A stretch of DNA of 47,902 nucleotides from Streptomyces sp. (GCF_031181705.1 NZ_JAPSKN010000030.1:1-47902), one strand, 5' to 3'. Positions 1 through 12,952 are shown, numbered from the stretch's first letter. Notes: generated by a model from the letters alone, not told the origin. Numbers and translations: made by a program.

Positions 1-455
1 GCCCGCCACACCGGACACCGCGCCCGCGGTTCCGAGCGCCGCGCCCACGCCGACTACACCGGCGGCGTCTACGGCTCCATGCTCGCCGCCTCCGCGGTGG
101 TCGGCGCCGGTCATCTCGGAGAACTGCCCCGCGTGGAGCCGGTGCTGCTGCTCCTGCTGACCGGGGCGGTGTTCTGGACGGCGCAGGTGCACGCCCGGCT
201 GTTCGGGGCCCGCCTGGCGCAGCAGAGCGTGGACCGCGGGGTCCTGGTGCACGTCTGCCGTGACGAGTGGCCGATCCCGAGCCGATCCCGAAGGCCGCCG
301 TGCCGCCCGCCGTCGCCGTGGCCGGACAGGTGGGCCGGCCGCCGGCCGCGGCGGTGCGCGCCGGGGCCTGCCGACGGCAGCCGGCCCTGTCCGCGGCGGT
401 CAACCTGCCGCTGGGGGTGCTGGTCATCACGCTGAAGATGGTCCTGAGGACGTGA
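1..455 (+). pseudogene. Membrane protein gene, 5' end outside window, frameshifted
   Basis: The reading frame is already open at base 1 and continues through a hydrophobic stretch (LLLLLLTGAVFWTA) to the sequence DEWPI near base 276. From there the original frame becomes Arg/Pro-rich and ends at 435, typical of out-of-frame GC-rich DNA. Coding-like composition, with almost all codons ending in G or C, resumes in another frame and runs to a TGA at 453-455, ending in a second hydrophobic segment (AAVNLPLGVLVITLKMVL). The switch coincides with an 11-bp tandem duplication at 271-292, whose length is not a multiple of three. I read this as one integral membrane protein gene broken by the duplication, possibly also shortened internally. 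The family is not recognised beyond a small actinobacterial membrane protein. A sequencing error is the main alternative. Confidence 0.6.
271..292 (+). repeat. 11-bp tandem duplication causing frameshift
   Basis: Two adjacent copies, CCGATCCCGAG (271-281) and CCGATCCCGAA (282-292), differ at one base. Removing one copy joins the two coding-like frames of the membrane protein gene, so the duplication explains its disruption. Confidence 0.75.
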
Positions 456-475
456 CGCGGCCACCGGGGCCGCGT
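455..475 (+). terminator. Hairpin after the broken membrane protein gene
   Basis: ACGCGGCC (455-462) and GGCCGCGT (468-475) form a perfect 8-bp stem with a 5-nt loop, starting on the last base of the stop codon. There is no T tract, as is usual for Streptomyces terminators. Confidence 0.55.
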
Positions 476-569
476 TCACCTGCCCCGGGTGAGGGCACCC
501 CGTCCCCGGAGGCGGACGATCGCAGGACAGGGCGCACCGCACACCCCACACCGCCCGGGAGAGCAGCAC

Positions 570-767
570 ATGCGCTACGAGATCCGCATCGACGGGCAGA
601 TGTCGGAGACCCTGGCCAAGGTCTTCCCGGAACTGGACCACGTCATGATGGCCGGACAGACCGTGCTGTTCGGGCCCGTCGTCGACGCGGCCCACCTGTA
701 CGGGCTGTTGAGCCGCTTCCAGTCGCTGGGGCTCAGGGTCGTGGAGATGCGCCAGCTGCCGGAGTGA
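570..767 (+). CDS. Small conserved-type hypothetical protein, 65 aa
   Basis: The ATG at 570 is preceded by GGGAGAG at 557-563, a good ribosome binding site, so it is preferred over upstream in-frame starts that would add an Arg/Pro-rich, non-coding-like N-terminus. The product is a soluble small protein starting MRYEIRIDGQMSETLAKVFP and ending in a predicted beta strand (LRVVEMRQLPE). It has no transmembrane segment, cysteine or known motif. The pattern of beta strand, amphipathic helix, strand, helix and strand suggests a small alpha/beta fold. It stands alone between a hairpin-terminated broken gene and the convergent DUF2252 gene. I do not recognise a function. Confidence 0.7.
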   Translation: MRYEIRIDGQMSETLAKVFPELDHVMMAGQTVLFGPVVDAAHLYGLLSRFQSLGLRVVEMRQLPE

Positions 768-804
768 GCGGCGGGCCGGAGGGAGCCGAAGGCCGGGCGG
801 GCGG

Positions 805-2208
805 TCACAGGGCGGCGGTGGGGATCCTGCCGGAGCGGCCGGCGGCGCCGAGGGCTTCGAAGTCCCGGTCGTTGCGGTCGGCGTAGGCCTGGGCGAACAG
901 CGTGAGGGCGCGGTCGAATCGGTCGCCGCCGCCCAGGTAGCCGGCGATGGCGATCGGGTCGCCTGAGCGGGCGTGGGCCCGGGCCAGACTCGCCCCGCAC
1001 AGCCGCGCGAACAGCCGGAGCATGCCGGGATCCATGGTCTCCGGCCGGGCGATCCCCTTCCAGTCGCGCAACTGCCGCACATAGAAGTCCCGCTCCCGGC
1101 CGTCGAGGCCCACGGCGTGCGTCCAGCCCAGCAGGATGTCGCTGGTCGTCTGGATCAGCCGCTGCCCCGCCACGACACGGCGGCCCTCGTTGTCGTAGCG
1201 GACGCCCCCGGTATGGGCGGCGAGCACCGACTCCTGGGCCTCCTTGGCCTGGAGCAGCAGTGGATCGTCGTCGTCGCGGCCGAGCAGCAGCACGATCCAG
1301 CAGCGGGTGCCGACACTGCCGACGCCCACCACCTTGCGGGCGATGTCCACCAGCCGGAAGCGGCGCAGCAGGTGCCGCCGCTCGGACGACAGCGTGCGGA
1401 CGTACCCCTCGAGGACCGTGCGCAGCTCCTGCTCCTGCGCGGCGGAACCGGTGGCCAGGTCGCGCAGCGGAGTGATCAACGGCGGATCCGCCGCGACCCG
1501 CCGCCCCTCGGGGGTGGCGACGGTGAGCCGTGCGAAGGCCTGCAGATGCGTGCGGGTGCGGGCCTTCGCCGTCGCCTCGTCGGTGCGGCGCCTGGCCCGC
1601 TTGGTCATCGAGGCGGCCGTCAGCTCCCGCAGGCGGTCGGCGTCGTCCTGCGCGTACCAGATGTCCAGGGTGCGCATGCCGGCGAAGTCCCGCATCCGCC
1701 GCCGGTAGGCCGCCACGCACGCCCGTACCGCGCCGTCCTGCTCTTCGGCCTCGAACCCGTTGGCCCGGGCCGCGATGGCGAAGCTGGCCGCGAGACGCTT
1801 GACGTCCCACTCGAAGGGGCCGGCCAGGGTCTCGTCGAAGTCGTTGATGTCGAAGACCAGATGGCGCTCCGGTGTGGCGAGCAAACGGAAGTTCAGCAGA
1901 TGGGCGTCGCCGCACAGCTGCACCCGCAGCCCGGTGTCGGCGGTGGACCCGAGGTCCGCGGCCATGATCGCCGCGGCGCCGCGGTAGAAGCGGAACGGTG
2001 ATTCGAGCATGCGGCCGTAGCGGACCGGAACCAACTCCGGTACACGTGTGGCGGACTGGCGCTCCACCACCTCCACCGGGTCGAACCGTCCGGGGTCCCT
2101 GGCGAACCGGCCGTGCGACGAACGCGGCGAGCGGCGCCGCGCGGCGCGGCCCTGGGCGGCCCGCTCCGCGGGTGACAGGAAGGCGGCAGTGGTGCCGGGC
2201 ATGGTCAT
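805..2208 (-). CDS. DUF2252 family protein (kinase-like fold)
   Basis: A 467-aa cytoplasmic protein of the DUF2252/COG4320 family, whose usual length is 400-470 aa. Conserved signatures are RYGRM and FRFYRGAA near residues 55-70, GDAHLLNF at about 95-102, FDINDFDET at about 115-124, and the C-terminal YLGGGDRFDRAL. The GDxHxxN and DFDE motifs resemble the catalytic and metal-binding loops of aminoglycoside-phosphotransferase-like kinases; a kinase activity is my inference, and the family has no established substrate. The ATG at 2208 follows GGAGGA at good spacing. The start overlaps the stop of the upstream potassium channel gene by ATGA, so the two are translationally coupled and probably act together. 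Confidence 0.85.
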   Translation of the reverse strand: MTMPGTTAAFLSPAERAAQGRAARRRSPRSSHGRFARDPGRFDPVEVVERQSATRVPELVPVRYGRMLESPFRFYRGAAAIMAADLGSTADTGLRVQLCGDAHLLNFRLLATPERHLVFDINDFDETLAGPFEWDVKRLAASFAIAARANGFEAEEQDGAVRACVAAYRRRMRDFAGMRTLDIWYAQDDADRLRELTAASMTKRARRRTDEATAKARTRTHLQAFARLTVATPEGRRVAADPPLITPLRDLATGSAAQEQELRTVLEGYVRTLSSERRHLLRRFRLVDIARKVVGVGSVGTRCWIVLLLGRDDDDPLLLQAKEAQESVLAAHTGGVRYDNEGRRVVAGQRLIQTTSDILLGWTHAVGLDGRERDFYVRQLRDWKGIARPETMDPGMLRLFARLCGASLARAHARSGDPIAIAGYLGGGDRFDRALTLFAQAYADRNDRDFEALGAAGRSGRIPTAAL

Positions 2209-2882
2209 CGCTGGTTCCTCCGGCCGTGCGGGAAGTCGTCCCCCAAATCCCGGTCCCGCCGGCGCAGCCCCGCCTGCACCGCGCCCGCGAGGATCTTCGC
2301 GGCCACCCCCACCAGCAGCAGACCGCCCAGCATCTGGCACATCGCCAGGACCCGTCCGGGCTGGGAACGAGCCGTGATGTCGCCGTAGCCGACGGTCGTG
2401 AACGTGGTGAGCGTGAAGTACAGGGAGTCCGTCTTGGTGAGCGGCTCGCTGAACGAGCCGGGTGCGGTGTGCTCCAGCAGGAAGTAGGCGCCCGCGAAGA
2501 GCAGCAGGAACAACGCCAGCGTGGTGGCCAGGGCCTCCAGCGCCTTCAGCCGCGGCCAGGGCGAGTCCACGATGGCCCGCACCTCCCACCAGAAGACCAC
2601 CACGACCAGCGCCAGTCCGCAGACGAGCACCGCCGAGGCACCGGCCGTCAGACGGCCGTCCAGGGGGAGCACGTAGTAGACGGTGACCAGCCCCGTCGCG
2701 ATGAGGACCGCGCGCCCGAGCGCCGCGCCGGACGCCCGCCGCCGACGCGACGTCCGTCCCCGCGGCTCCTGTGCCGGTGGCTCCCGTCCCTGCGTGTCGC
2801 GAGTCCGCGGCTCCCGTCCGCGCGGCTCCCGCTCGGGCGGAGGCCGGACGGCACCGGTCCGGGCGGTCGGTCGGTCCTTCAT
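2205..2882 (-). CDS. Potassium channel family protein, four TM plus pore loop
   Basis: A 225-aa membrane protein with a K+ selectivity filter TTVGYGD at about residues 159-165. The first 65 residues are a basic, Arg/Pro/Glu-rich tail with repeated RGREP-like words. They are followed by two hydrophobic helices (about 72-92 and 98-122), then the channel module: outer helix, pore loop and inner helix with a Gly-rich hinge. There is no RCK/TrkA-N nucleotide-binding domain, so gating is not obviously ligand-controlled by its own chain. The ATG at 2882 has GGGAGA upstream. It is the first gene of a two-gene operon, with its stop overlapping the DUF2252 start. It should conduct K+ across the cytoplasmic membrane; what gates it cannot be read from the sequence. 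Confidence 0.85.
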   Translation of the reverse strand: MKDRPTARTGAVRPPPEREPRGREPRTRDTQGREPPAQEPRGRTSRRRRASGAALGRAVLIATGLVTVYYVLPLDGRLTAGASAVLVCGLALVVVVFWWEVRAIVDSPWPRLKALEALATTLALFLLLFAGAYFLLEHTAPGSFSEPLTKTDSLYFTLTTFTTVGYGDITARSQPGRVLAMCQMLGGLLLVGVAAKILAGAVQAGLRRRDRDLGDDFPHGRRNQR

Positions 2883-2962
2883 CGCTGTCTCCCGCTCCTG
2901 TGCCCGGCACCGCGGGCGGCCGGTCCGCCATCCCCCAAGCCTCACCACAGGTACGGCGCGGA

Positions 2963-2987
2963 CGGGTCACCCGCCGGGGGTGACCCG
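2963..2987. repeat. Perfect inverted repeat upstream of the K+ channel gene
   Basis: CGGGTCACCC (2963-2972) pairs with GGGTGACCCG (2978-2987) around a 5-nt loop, 81 bases before the channel start. It could be an operator for the channel operon, or a second terminator for the phosphatase gene that reads toward it. Confidence 0.5.
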
Positions 2988-3080
2988 GTGCCGTGGCGGC
3001 GCGCACCCGCCGGCCGCCGGGGCGTTCCGGGTCCGTCGAGACGGTCCAGACGTTCGCCCCGCCGCCGCACGATCACCCTC

Positions 3081-3099
3081 CCCGGGTGAGGCACCCGGG
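3081..3099 (-). terminator. Hairpin downstream of the SpoIIE phosphatase gene
   Basis: CCCGGGTG (3081-3088) and CACCCGGG (3092-3099) form a perfect 8-bp stem with a 3-nt loop, 42 bases after the phosphatase stop codon. Confidence 0.5.
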
Positions 3100-3140
3100 C
3101 ATCCGCGCCCACACGCCGGAACGGCTATGGGCCCGCGCGC

Positions 3141-5186
3141 TCAGCCGCGCCGGCGCACCAGCAGCAGCGCCACGTCGTCGTCCGGCTCCGGGCGCAGCGC
3201 CCCGAGCAGGTGGTCGCCGGTCCGCTGCAGGTTCGGCGTCGCGCTTTCCAGCAGACGGGTCAGCGTCTGAAGGCCGGTGTCGATCGACTCACCGCGGGTC
3301 TCCACCAGCCCGTCGGTGTACAGCGCGAGCAGGGCGCCCGGGGCGAGCTCCACCTCCACCGTGCCGAACTCCACGCCGCCCACCCCGAGCGGCACCCCAC
3401 CGGGCACCTCGACGAGGCGGGCGGTTCCGTCCGGGCCTGCGAGCACGGGCGGCAGGTGGCCGGCGCTGGACAGCTCGCAGACGCCGCGCTCCAGGTCGCA
3501 GACGGCGTACACGCAGGTGGCGATCGTGTCGCCGAGCGAGCCCGTGATGTCGTCGAGGTGCCGCAGCAGCTCGGCGGGCGGCAGGTCGAGCCGGGCCAGA
3601 GCCCGGGTCGCCGTGCTCAGCTGACCCATGATCGCCGCGGCCTGGACGCCCTTGCCCATCACGTCCCCGACGACCAGCCCGGTGCGCCCCGGCCCCAGCC
3701 GCAGCACGTCGTACCAGTCACCGCCCACCTCACTGAGGGCCGGACGGTAGCGGGCGGCGATGTCGAGCCCCTCCTGCGCCGCGGGCGCCGCCGGGAGCAG
3801 ACTGCGCTGGAGGGTCAGCGCGGTGCCGCGCTCCCGTCCGTAGAGGCGGGCGTTGTCGATGCAGATGGCCGCGCGGGCGGCGAGTTCGGAGGCGAGCAGC
3901 TGGTCCCGGGCGTCGAAGGGGCGCTCGTTGACCGTGCGGTACAAAGAGAGCGTGCCGAGCACCTTGCCCCGGGCCACCAGCGGCAGCGCCAGGTAGGAGT
4001 GGGCGCCGGCCTCCTGCAGGGCCTGGGCGGCGTGCGCGTCCCGGGCGAGGCGCCGCAGCATCCGGGAGTCCACGTGCTCGACCAGCACCGGGCGGGCGCT
4101 GCGCACGCACCGCGTGATCATCCGCGACGAGCCGTAGGTGGCCACCTCGCCCACCGGGTCGGCCGCGTGGATGGCGTCGGTGCGGTACGCGGCCGCGACG
4201 GCCAGCGCCCGGAACTCGGCCGGAGCGCCGCCTGTCACGGGCACGATGGTGCCGTGGGCGACCACCGACTCCAGCACGTCCACGGCGGCCAGGTCCGCGA
4301 GCTGCGGCACGACCACGTCGGCCAGCTCCCGGGCGGTCTGCCGCAGGTCCAGCGTGGTGCCGATCCGCATCCCCGCATCGGCGATCACCGACAGGTGCTG
4401 GCGTGCCTGCGCGACCTCGGCCGCGGCCTGCTGGCGCTCGGTGACGTCCAGCACGGCCATGGCGAGGCCCAGCACCCGCCCGTCGATGTCCTCGATGCGG
4501 TGGTACGACTCCGAGTAGGCCCGGTACCGCGCGTCCCCGGCCGTGCGGCCGACGGTCTGCTGGTCCAGCAGCGGGCTGCCGGTCCGCAGCACGTGCCGCA
4601 TCCGGGTCTCGATGGCCGCCGTGTCCAGGCCGGTCAGCACCTCGCCGATCCGGCGCCCCAGCACGGCCTCCTCGGGCACGCCGTTGATCCGCTCCAGCGC
4701 CGGGTTGATCCCCACCCAGCGCAGGTCGTTGTCGAAGACGGCGATGCCGAGCGGGGTCTGGTTGACGAGGCTGTGCGAGAGGGCGAGGTCCCGCTCCACC
4801 TTCCGTACCGTCGTCGCGTCCGTGGCGAGTCCCAGCAGATGGGGCTGTCCCTCGGGGTCGAGGAGGCGCATCGTGCGGAACTCCACGGCGCGTGCCGTAC
4901 CGTCGCGGTGGCGCAGCGGGAAGACACCGGCCCAGCGCCCGCCCGCACTGACCTGGGCGAACAGTTCCCGCCCCCGGGCCCGGTCCGCGGGCGCGACCAG
5001 CAGGGTGTCGGCGCGCTGCCGCAGCGCCTCCTCGGCGCTCCAGCCCAGCAGCTGCTCGATCTCGGGGCTCCACAGGGCGATGTGCCCGGACGCGTCCAGG
5101 ACGACGGCGGCGACCTTCAGCAGGTCCAGCAGCGCGCCGGGGGCGCCCGCGACGGCGTCGGGGTCCGAGGTCGCATAGCCGCTCAT
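3141..5186 (-). CDS. PAS-PAS-GAF-SpoIIE/PP2C serine phosphatase
   Basis: A 681-aa cytoplasmic sensor phosphatase. Two PAS domains (about 10-125 and 135-250) are followed by a GAF domain (about 265-430) and a SpoIIE-type PPM phosphatase domain (about 450-680). The phosphatase carries its metal-binding aspartates in EVGGDWYD, VVGDVMGKG, YTDGLVE and DDDVALL. Such proteins dephosphorylate anti-anti-sigma factors and thereby control alternative sigma factors; the partner is not in this window. Unlike the related gene at 35006 it lacks a C-terminal HATPase (anti-sigma) domain. The ATG at 5186 follows GGAAGGAG; the earlier in-frame GTG at 5255 lies inside the predicted -10 box and is rejected. Confidence 0.9.
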   Translation of the reverse strand: MSGYATSDPDAVAGAPGALLDLLKVAAVVLDASGHIALWSPEIEQLLGWSAEEALRQRADTLLVAPADRARGRELFAQVSAGGRWAGVFPLRHRDGTARAVEFRTMRLLDPEGQPHLLGLATDATTVRKVERDLALSHSLVNQTPLGIAVFDNDLRWVGINPALERINGVPEEAVLGRRIGEVLTGLDTAAIETRMRHVLRTGSPLLDQQTVGRTAGDARYRAYSESYHRIEDIDGRVLGLAMAVLDVTERQQAAAEVAQARQHLSVIADAGMRIGTTLDLRQTARELADVVVPQLADLAAVDVLESVVAHGTIVPVTGGAPAEFRALAVAAAYRTDAIHAADPVGEVATYGSSRMITRCVRSARPVLVEHVDSRMLRRLARDAHAAQALQEAGAHSYLALPLVARGKVLGTLSLYRTVNERPFDARDQLLASELAARAAICIDNARLYGRERGTALTLQRSLLPAAPAAQEGLDIAARYRPALSEVGGDWYDVLRLGPGRTGLVVGDVMGKGVQAAAIMGQLSTATRALARLDLPPAELLRHLDDITGSLGDTIATCVYAVCDLERGVCELSSAGHLPPVLAGPDGTARLVEVPGGVPLGVGGVEFGTVEVELAPGALLALYTDGLVETRGESIDTGLQTLTRLLESATPNLQRTGDHLLGALRPEPDDDVALLLVRRRG

Positions 5187-5253
5187 GCGAGCCGCTCCTT
5201 CCGGCGCGGCAAGAGGTACCGCCGAGATCCGTTTCAGGCCGTCCGATGAGGTC

Positions 5254-5283
5254 ACAGTACGGTCGGCGGAGCGACACTGTCGC
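5254..5283 (-). promoter_or_regulatory. Candidate promoter of the SpoIIE phosphatase gene
   Basis: On the minus strand, GCGACA (5283-5278) and TACTGT (5259-5254) are 18 nt apart, giving a leader of about 60 nt before the ATG at 5186. The match to the vegetative consensus is moderate. Confidence 0.4.
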
Positions 5284-5330
5284 GCCGAAATGACAAAAAA
5301 CCGTCGTCATGAGAGCGAGAGGACGCCGTC

Positions 5331-10296
<4,966 letters not shown>

Positions 10297-10323
10297 CGCG
10301 GGCGAGGGGACGGCGGCGCCGCG

Positions 10324-10686
10324 TCAGTCGGCGGCGTCGCTGATCCCCAGGCGCAGGTGCTCCACGTGGTACACCGCCTGGTCGAGCAACGCGGCGACAT
10401 GGTGGTCGTGCAGCGCGTAGACGACCGAACGGCCCCGGCGCTCGCCCACCACCAGGCCCAGATTGCGCAGCAGCCGCAGCTGGTGCGAGCAGGCCGACTG
10501 CTCCATGCCCACCTCGGCCGCCAGCTCCGTGGCGGGCAGCGGCCCCTCGCGCAGGCGCGCCAGGATCAGCAGCCGGGAGGGTGTGGACAGGGCCTGGAGC
10601 GTGGTGGCCACCTTCGCGGCGTTCTCCGCGTCCAGGCGTACGCGCCGCGCGGCGTCCTGCGCGGGGATGACGGCTCCATGACCCAT
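10324..10686 (-). CDS. nmtR: NmtR-like Ni/Co-sensing ArsR/SmtB repressor
   Basis: A 120-aa winged-helix repressor closely matching what I know of mycobacterial NmtR. It has the N-terminal MGHG, whose glycine amine and His3 are metal ligands in NmtR, the helix-turn-helix around MEQSACSHQLRLLRNLGLV, and C-terminal ligand positions in HDHHVAALLDQAVYHVEH. The start at 10686 is chosen because MGHG must be N-terminal. A -10 box lies 6 bases upstream, implying a leaderless transcript; the ATG at 10716 lacks a ribosome site. The predicted operator overlaps its own -35. NmtR normally represses a neighbouring metal-exporting P1B ATPase; none is present here. It is divergent from the Ada-AlkA gene. Confidence 0.88.
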   Translation of the reverse strand: MGHGAVIPAQDAARRVRLDAENAAKVATTLQALSTPSRLLILARLREGPLPATELAAEVGMEQSACSHQLRLLRNLGLVVGERRGRSVVYALHDHHVAALLDQAVYHVEHLRLGISDAAD

Positions 10687-10692
10687 GGCGTC

Positions 10693-10731
10693 ATCGTACC
10701 GGGCGGGGACGAACATATGAATGAATCTTCA
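10693..10731 (-). promoter_or_regulatory. nmtR promoter with ArsR/SmtB operator
   Basis: On the minus strand, TTCATA (10721-10716) and TACGAT (10698-10693) are 17 nt apart, and the MGHG start follows 6 nt later. The operator TGAA-N6-TTCA (10718-10731), flanked as ATGAA/TTCAT, matches the ArsR/SmtB metal-sensor consensus and overlaps the -35, as expected for autorepression. Confidence 0.7.
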
Positions 10732-10823
10732 TCTGTCCCGGTGCGCGGTGTCCTGCCGTGAGGTCCATGTCGGATTCTCGCCAGACCCCGGCCGTCCCCG
10801 TGCCCGATGCTGGAGGCATGCAG

Positions 10824-12299
10824 ATGGGGATGCACACCGACACCGAGCGCTGCGTGCGTGCCGTGAGGTCCAAGGACGCGCGGTTCGACGGATGGTTCTT
10901 CACGGCCGTCCTGACCACCGGCATCTACTGCCGTCCCAGTTGCCCGGTGGTGCCTCCCAAGCCGGAGAACATGGTCTTCCACCCCAGCGCGGCGGCCTGC
11001 CAGCAGGCCGGGTTCCGGGCCTGCAAGCGCTGCCGGCCCGACACCAGCCCCGGCTCCCCGGAGTGGAACCAGCGCGCCGACCTGGTGGCCCGGGCCATGC
11101 GGCTGATCGCCGACGGCGTCGTGGACCGCGAGGGCGTCCCCGGGCTCGCCGCCCGGCTCGGCTACAGCACCCGGCAGGTCGAACGCCAGCTCCTCGCCGA
11201 GCTGGGCGCCGGCCCCCTCGCGCTCGCCCGCGCCCAGCGCGCCCAGACGGCCCGGCTGCTCATCGAGACGACGGCCCTGCCGATGGCGCAGATCGCCTTC
11301 GCCGCGGGCTTCGCCTCGATCCGCACCTTCAACGACACGGTCCGCGAGGTCTTCGCCCTCTCCCCGGGCGAGCTGCGCACCCGCGCCCCGAAACGGCAGG
11401 GCCCGAGCACCCCCGGAGCGCTCTCCCTGCGGCTGCCGTTCCGCGCCCCGCTCAACCCCGACAACCTCTTCGGCCACCTCGCCGCGACGGCCGTACCCGG
11501 CGTGGAGGAGTGGCGGGAGGGCTCCTACCGGCGCACCCTGCGCCTGCCGTACGGCCACGGCATCGTCTCCCTCACCCCCCGCCCCGACCACATCGCCTGC
11601 CGCCTCACCCTCGGCGACCTGCGCGACCTGACCGTCGCCATCAGCCGCTGCCGGCGCCTGCTCGACCTGGACGCCGACCCCGTCGCCATCGACGACCAGC
11701 TGCGCACCGACCCCGTCCTCGCGCCGCTGGTGGACAAGGCGCCCGGGCGGCGCGTCCCGCGCACGGTGGACGAGGCGGAGTTCGCCGTGCGGGCCGTGCT
11801 CGGCCAGCAGGTCTCCACCGCCGCCGCCCGCACCCACGCGGCCCGCCTGGTCACCGCGCACGGCGAACCGGCCGACGACCCCGAGGGCGGCCTCACCCAC
11901 CTCTTCCCGGCCCCCGAGGCGCTCGCGGCGCTCGACCCGGACACCCTGGCGCTGCCCCGCACCCGCCGCACCACCTTCACCACCCTGGTCCGCCGGCTCG
12001 CCGACGGCGACCTCCAGCTCGGTGTGGAGAGCGACTGGCCGCGCACCCGCGCCCAGCTCCTCGGCCTGCCCGGCTTCGGCCCCTGGACGGCCGACGTCAT
12101 CGCCATGCGGGCCCTCGGCGACCCCGACGCCTTCCTCCCCACCGACCTCGGCATCCGCCGCGCCGCCCGGGACCTGGGCCTGCCCTCCACGCCCGCGGCG
12201 CTCACGGCACGCGCGGCGGCCTGGCGCCCCTGGCGGGCCTACGCGGTCCAGTACCTGTGGGCGACCGACAGCCACCCCATCAACTTCCTTCCGGCATAG
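10824..12299 (+). CDS. Ada-AlkA fusion: alkylation-response regulator and 3-methyladenine glycosylase
   Basis: A 491-aa three-part repair protein. The Ada N-terminal zinc domain has Cys36, Cys40, Cys67 and Cys70 with the spacing of E. coli Ada; Cys36 (YCRPSC) is the expected methyl-phosphotriester acceptor. An AraC-type helix-turn-helix follows (about 85-180). The remainder is AlkA: an N-terminal sandwich, then the HhH-GPD region LPGFGPWTADV with catalytic Asp441 in FLPTDLG. It should sense methyl damage, activate genes and excise alkylated bases. GGAGG at 10812-10816 best fits the ATG at 10824; in-frame ATGs at 10818 and 10830 are alternatives. The ogt gene follows after 8 bases, so the two form a repair operon. 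Confidence 0.92.
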   Translation: MGMHTDTERCVRAVRSKDARFDGWFFTAVLTTGIYCRPSCPVVPPKPENMVFHPSAAACQQAGFRACKRCRPDTSPGSPEWNQRADLVARAMRLIADGVVDREGVPGLAARLGYSTRQVERQLLAELGAGPLALARAQRAQTARLLIETTALPMAQIAFAAGFASIRTFNDTVREVFALSPGELRTRAPKRQGPSTPGALSLRLPFRAPLNPDNLFGHLAATAVPGVEEWREGSYRRTLRLPYGHGIVSLTPRPDHIACRLTLGDLRDLTVAISRCRRLLDLDADPVAIDDQLRTDPVLAPLVDKAPGRRVPRTVDEAEFAVRAVLGQQVSTAAARTHAARLVTAHGEPADDPEGGLTHLFPAPEALAALDPDTLALPRTRRTTFTTLVRRLADGDLQLGVESDWPRTRAQLLGLPGFGPWTADVIAMRALGDPDAFLPTDLGIRRAARDLGLPSTPAALTARAAAWRPWRAYAVQYLWATDSHPINFLPA

Positions 12300-12307
12300 G
12301 GACATCG

Positions 12308-12790
12308 ATGAAGCAGCACACCGTGACCGACAGCCCCTACGGCCCCCTCACCCTCGTCGCCGACGACGGTGTCCTGTGCGGCCTGTACATGGAAGGCCAG
12401 CGCCACCGCCCGCCGGAGGAGACCTTCGGCCCCCGCGACGACACCCTCTTCGCGGCAGTGGAGGAGCAGCTGAAGGCGTACTTCGCGGGCGAGCTGCGGG
12501 AGTTCACCGTCCCGCTGCGCCTGACCGGCACCCCGTTCCAGCGCCTGGTCTGGGAGGAACTGCGCCGCATCCCCTACGGCGAGACCCTCACCTACGGCCG
12601 GCTCGCCGACGCCCTCGGCAGCCCCACCGCCTCCCGCGCGGTCGGCCTCGCCAACGGGCGCAACCCGATCGGCGTCATCGTCCCCTGCCACCGCGTCATC
12701 GGAGCCAACGGCAGCCTCACCGGCTACGGCGGCGGCCTGGAACGCAAGCAGCGCCTCCTGGACTTCGAGCGCGGAGCGGCCCTCTTCTGA
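12308..12790 (+). CDS. ogt: Methylated-DNA-protein-cysteine methyltransferase (Ogt)
   Basis: A 160-aa O6-alkylguanine-DNA alkyltransferase of normal length. The acceptor Cys127 is in the invariant IVPCHRVI, followed by the NGSLTGYGGGLERK loop. The helix-turn-helix with its arginine finger is in GSPTASRAVGLANG. It removes O6-methyl groups from guanine in a suicide reaction. It lies 8 bases after the Ada-AlkA gene, behind a weak AGGG site, so it is probably co-transcribed and induced with it. A strong hairpin follows the stop codon. Confidence 0.95.
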   Translation: MKQHTVTDSPYGPLTLVADDGVLCGLYMEGQRHRPPEETFGPRDDTLFAAVEEQLKAYFAGELREFTVPLRLTGTPFQRLVWEELRRIPYGETLTYGRLADALGSPTASRAVGLANGRNPIGVIVPCHRVIGANGSLTGYGGGLERKQRLLDFERGAALF

Positions 12791-12792
12791 GG

Positions 12793-12812
12793 GACCCCCA
12801 GCCCGGGGTCCG
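12793..12812 (+). terminator. Terminator of the alkA-ogt operon
   Basis: GGACCCC (12793-12799) and GGGGTCC (12806-12812) form a perfect 7-bp stem with a 6-nt loop, two bases after the ogt stop. Confidence 0.65.
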
Positions 12813-12880
12813 GTACGGCGGTTCCTGGTGACCGAGCCGGGCGGCAACTGCCTTTCTCCGTCCGGGCCCTGCACCACGCG

Positions 12881-12907
12881 TCCCTGCCTGGCGGACGCCC
12901 AGGGGGA
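12881..12907. terminator. Imperfect hairpin between ogt and the Nudix gene
   Basis: CCTGG (12887-12891) pairs with CCAGG (12899-12903), extended by TCCC/GGGA after a small bulge. It lies about 45 bases downstream of the minus-strand Nudix gene and could terminate it. Confidence 0.35.
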
Positions 12908-12952
12908 CCGGGCGGCGGCCGTGAAGGCCGTGGACCGGGTCCAGGCGGGTGG

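Noticed and set aside
5187..5255. N-terminal extension of the first SpoIIE phosphatase from GTG 5255
   Set aside because: The GTG overlaps the predicted -10, and a strong GGAAGGAG site marks ATG 5186.
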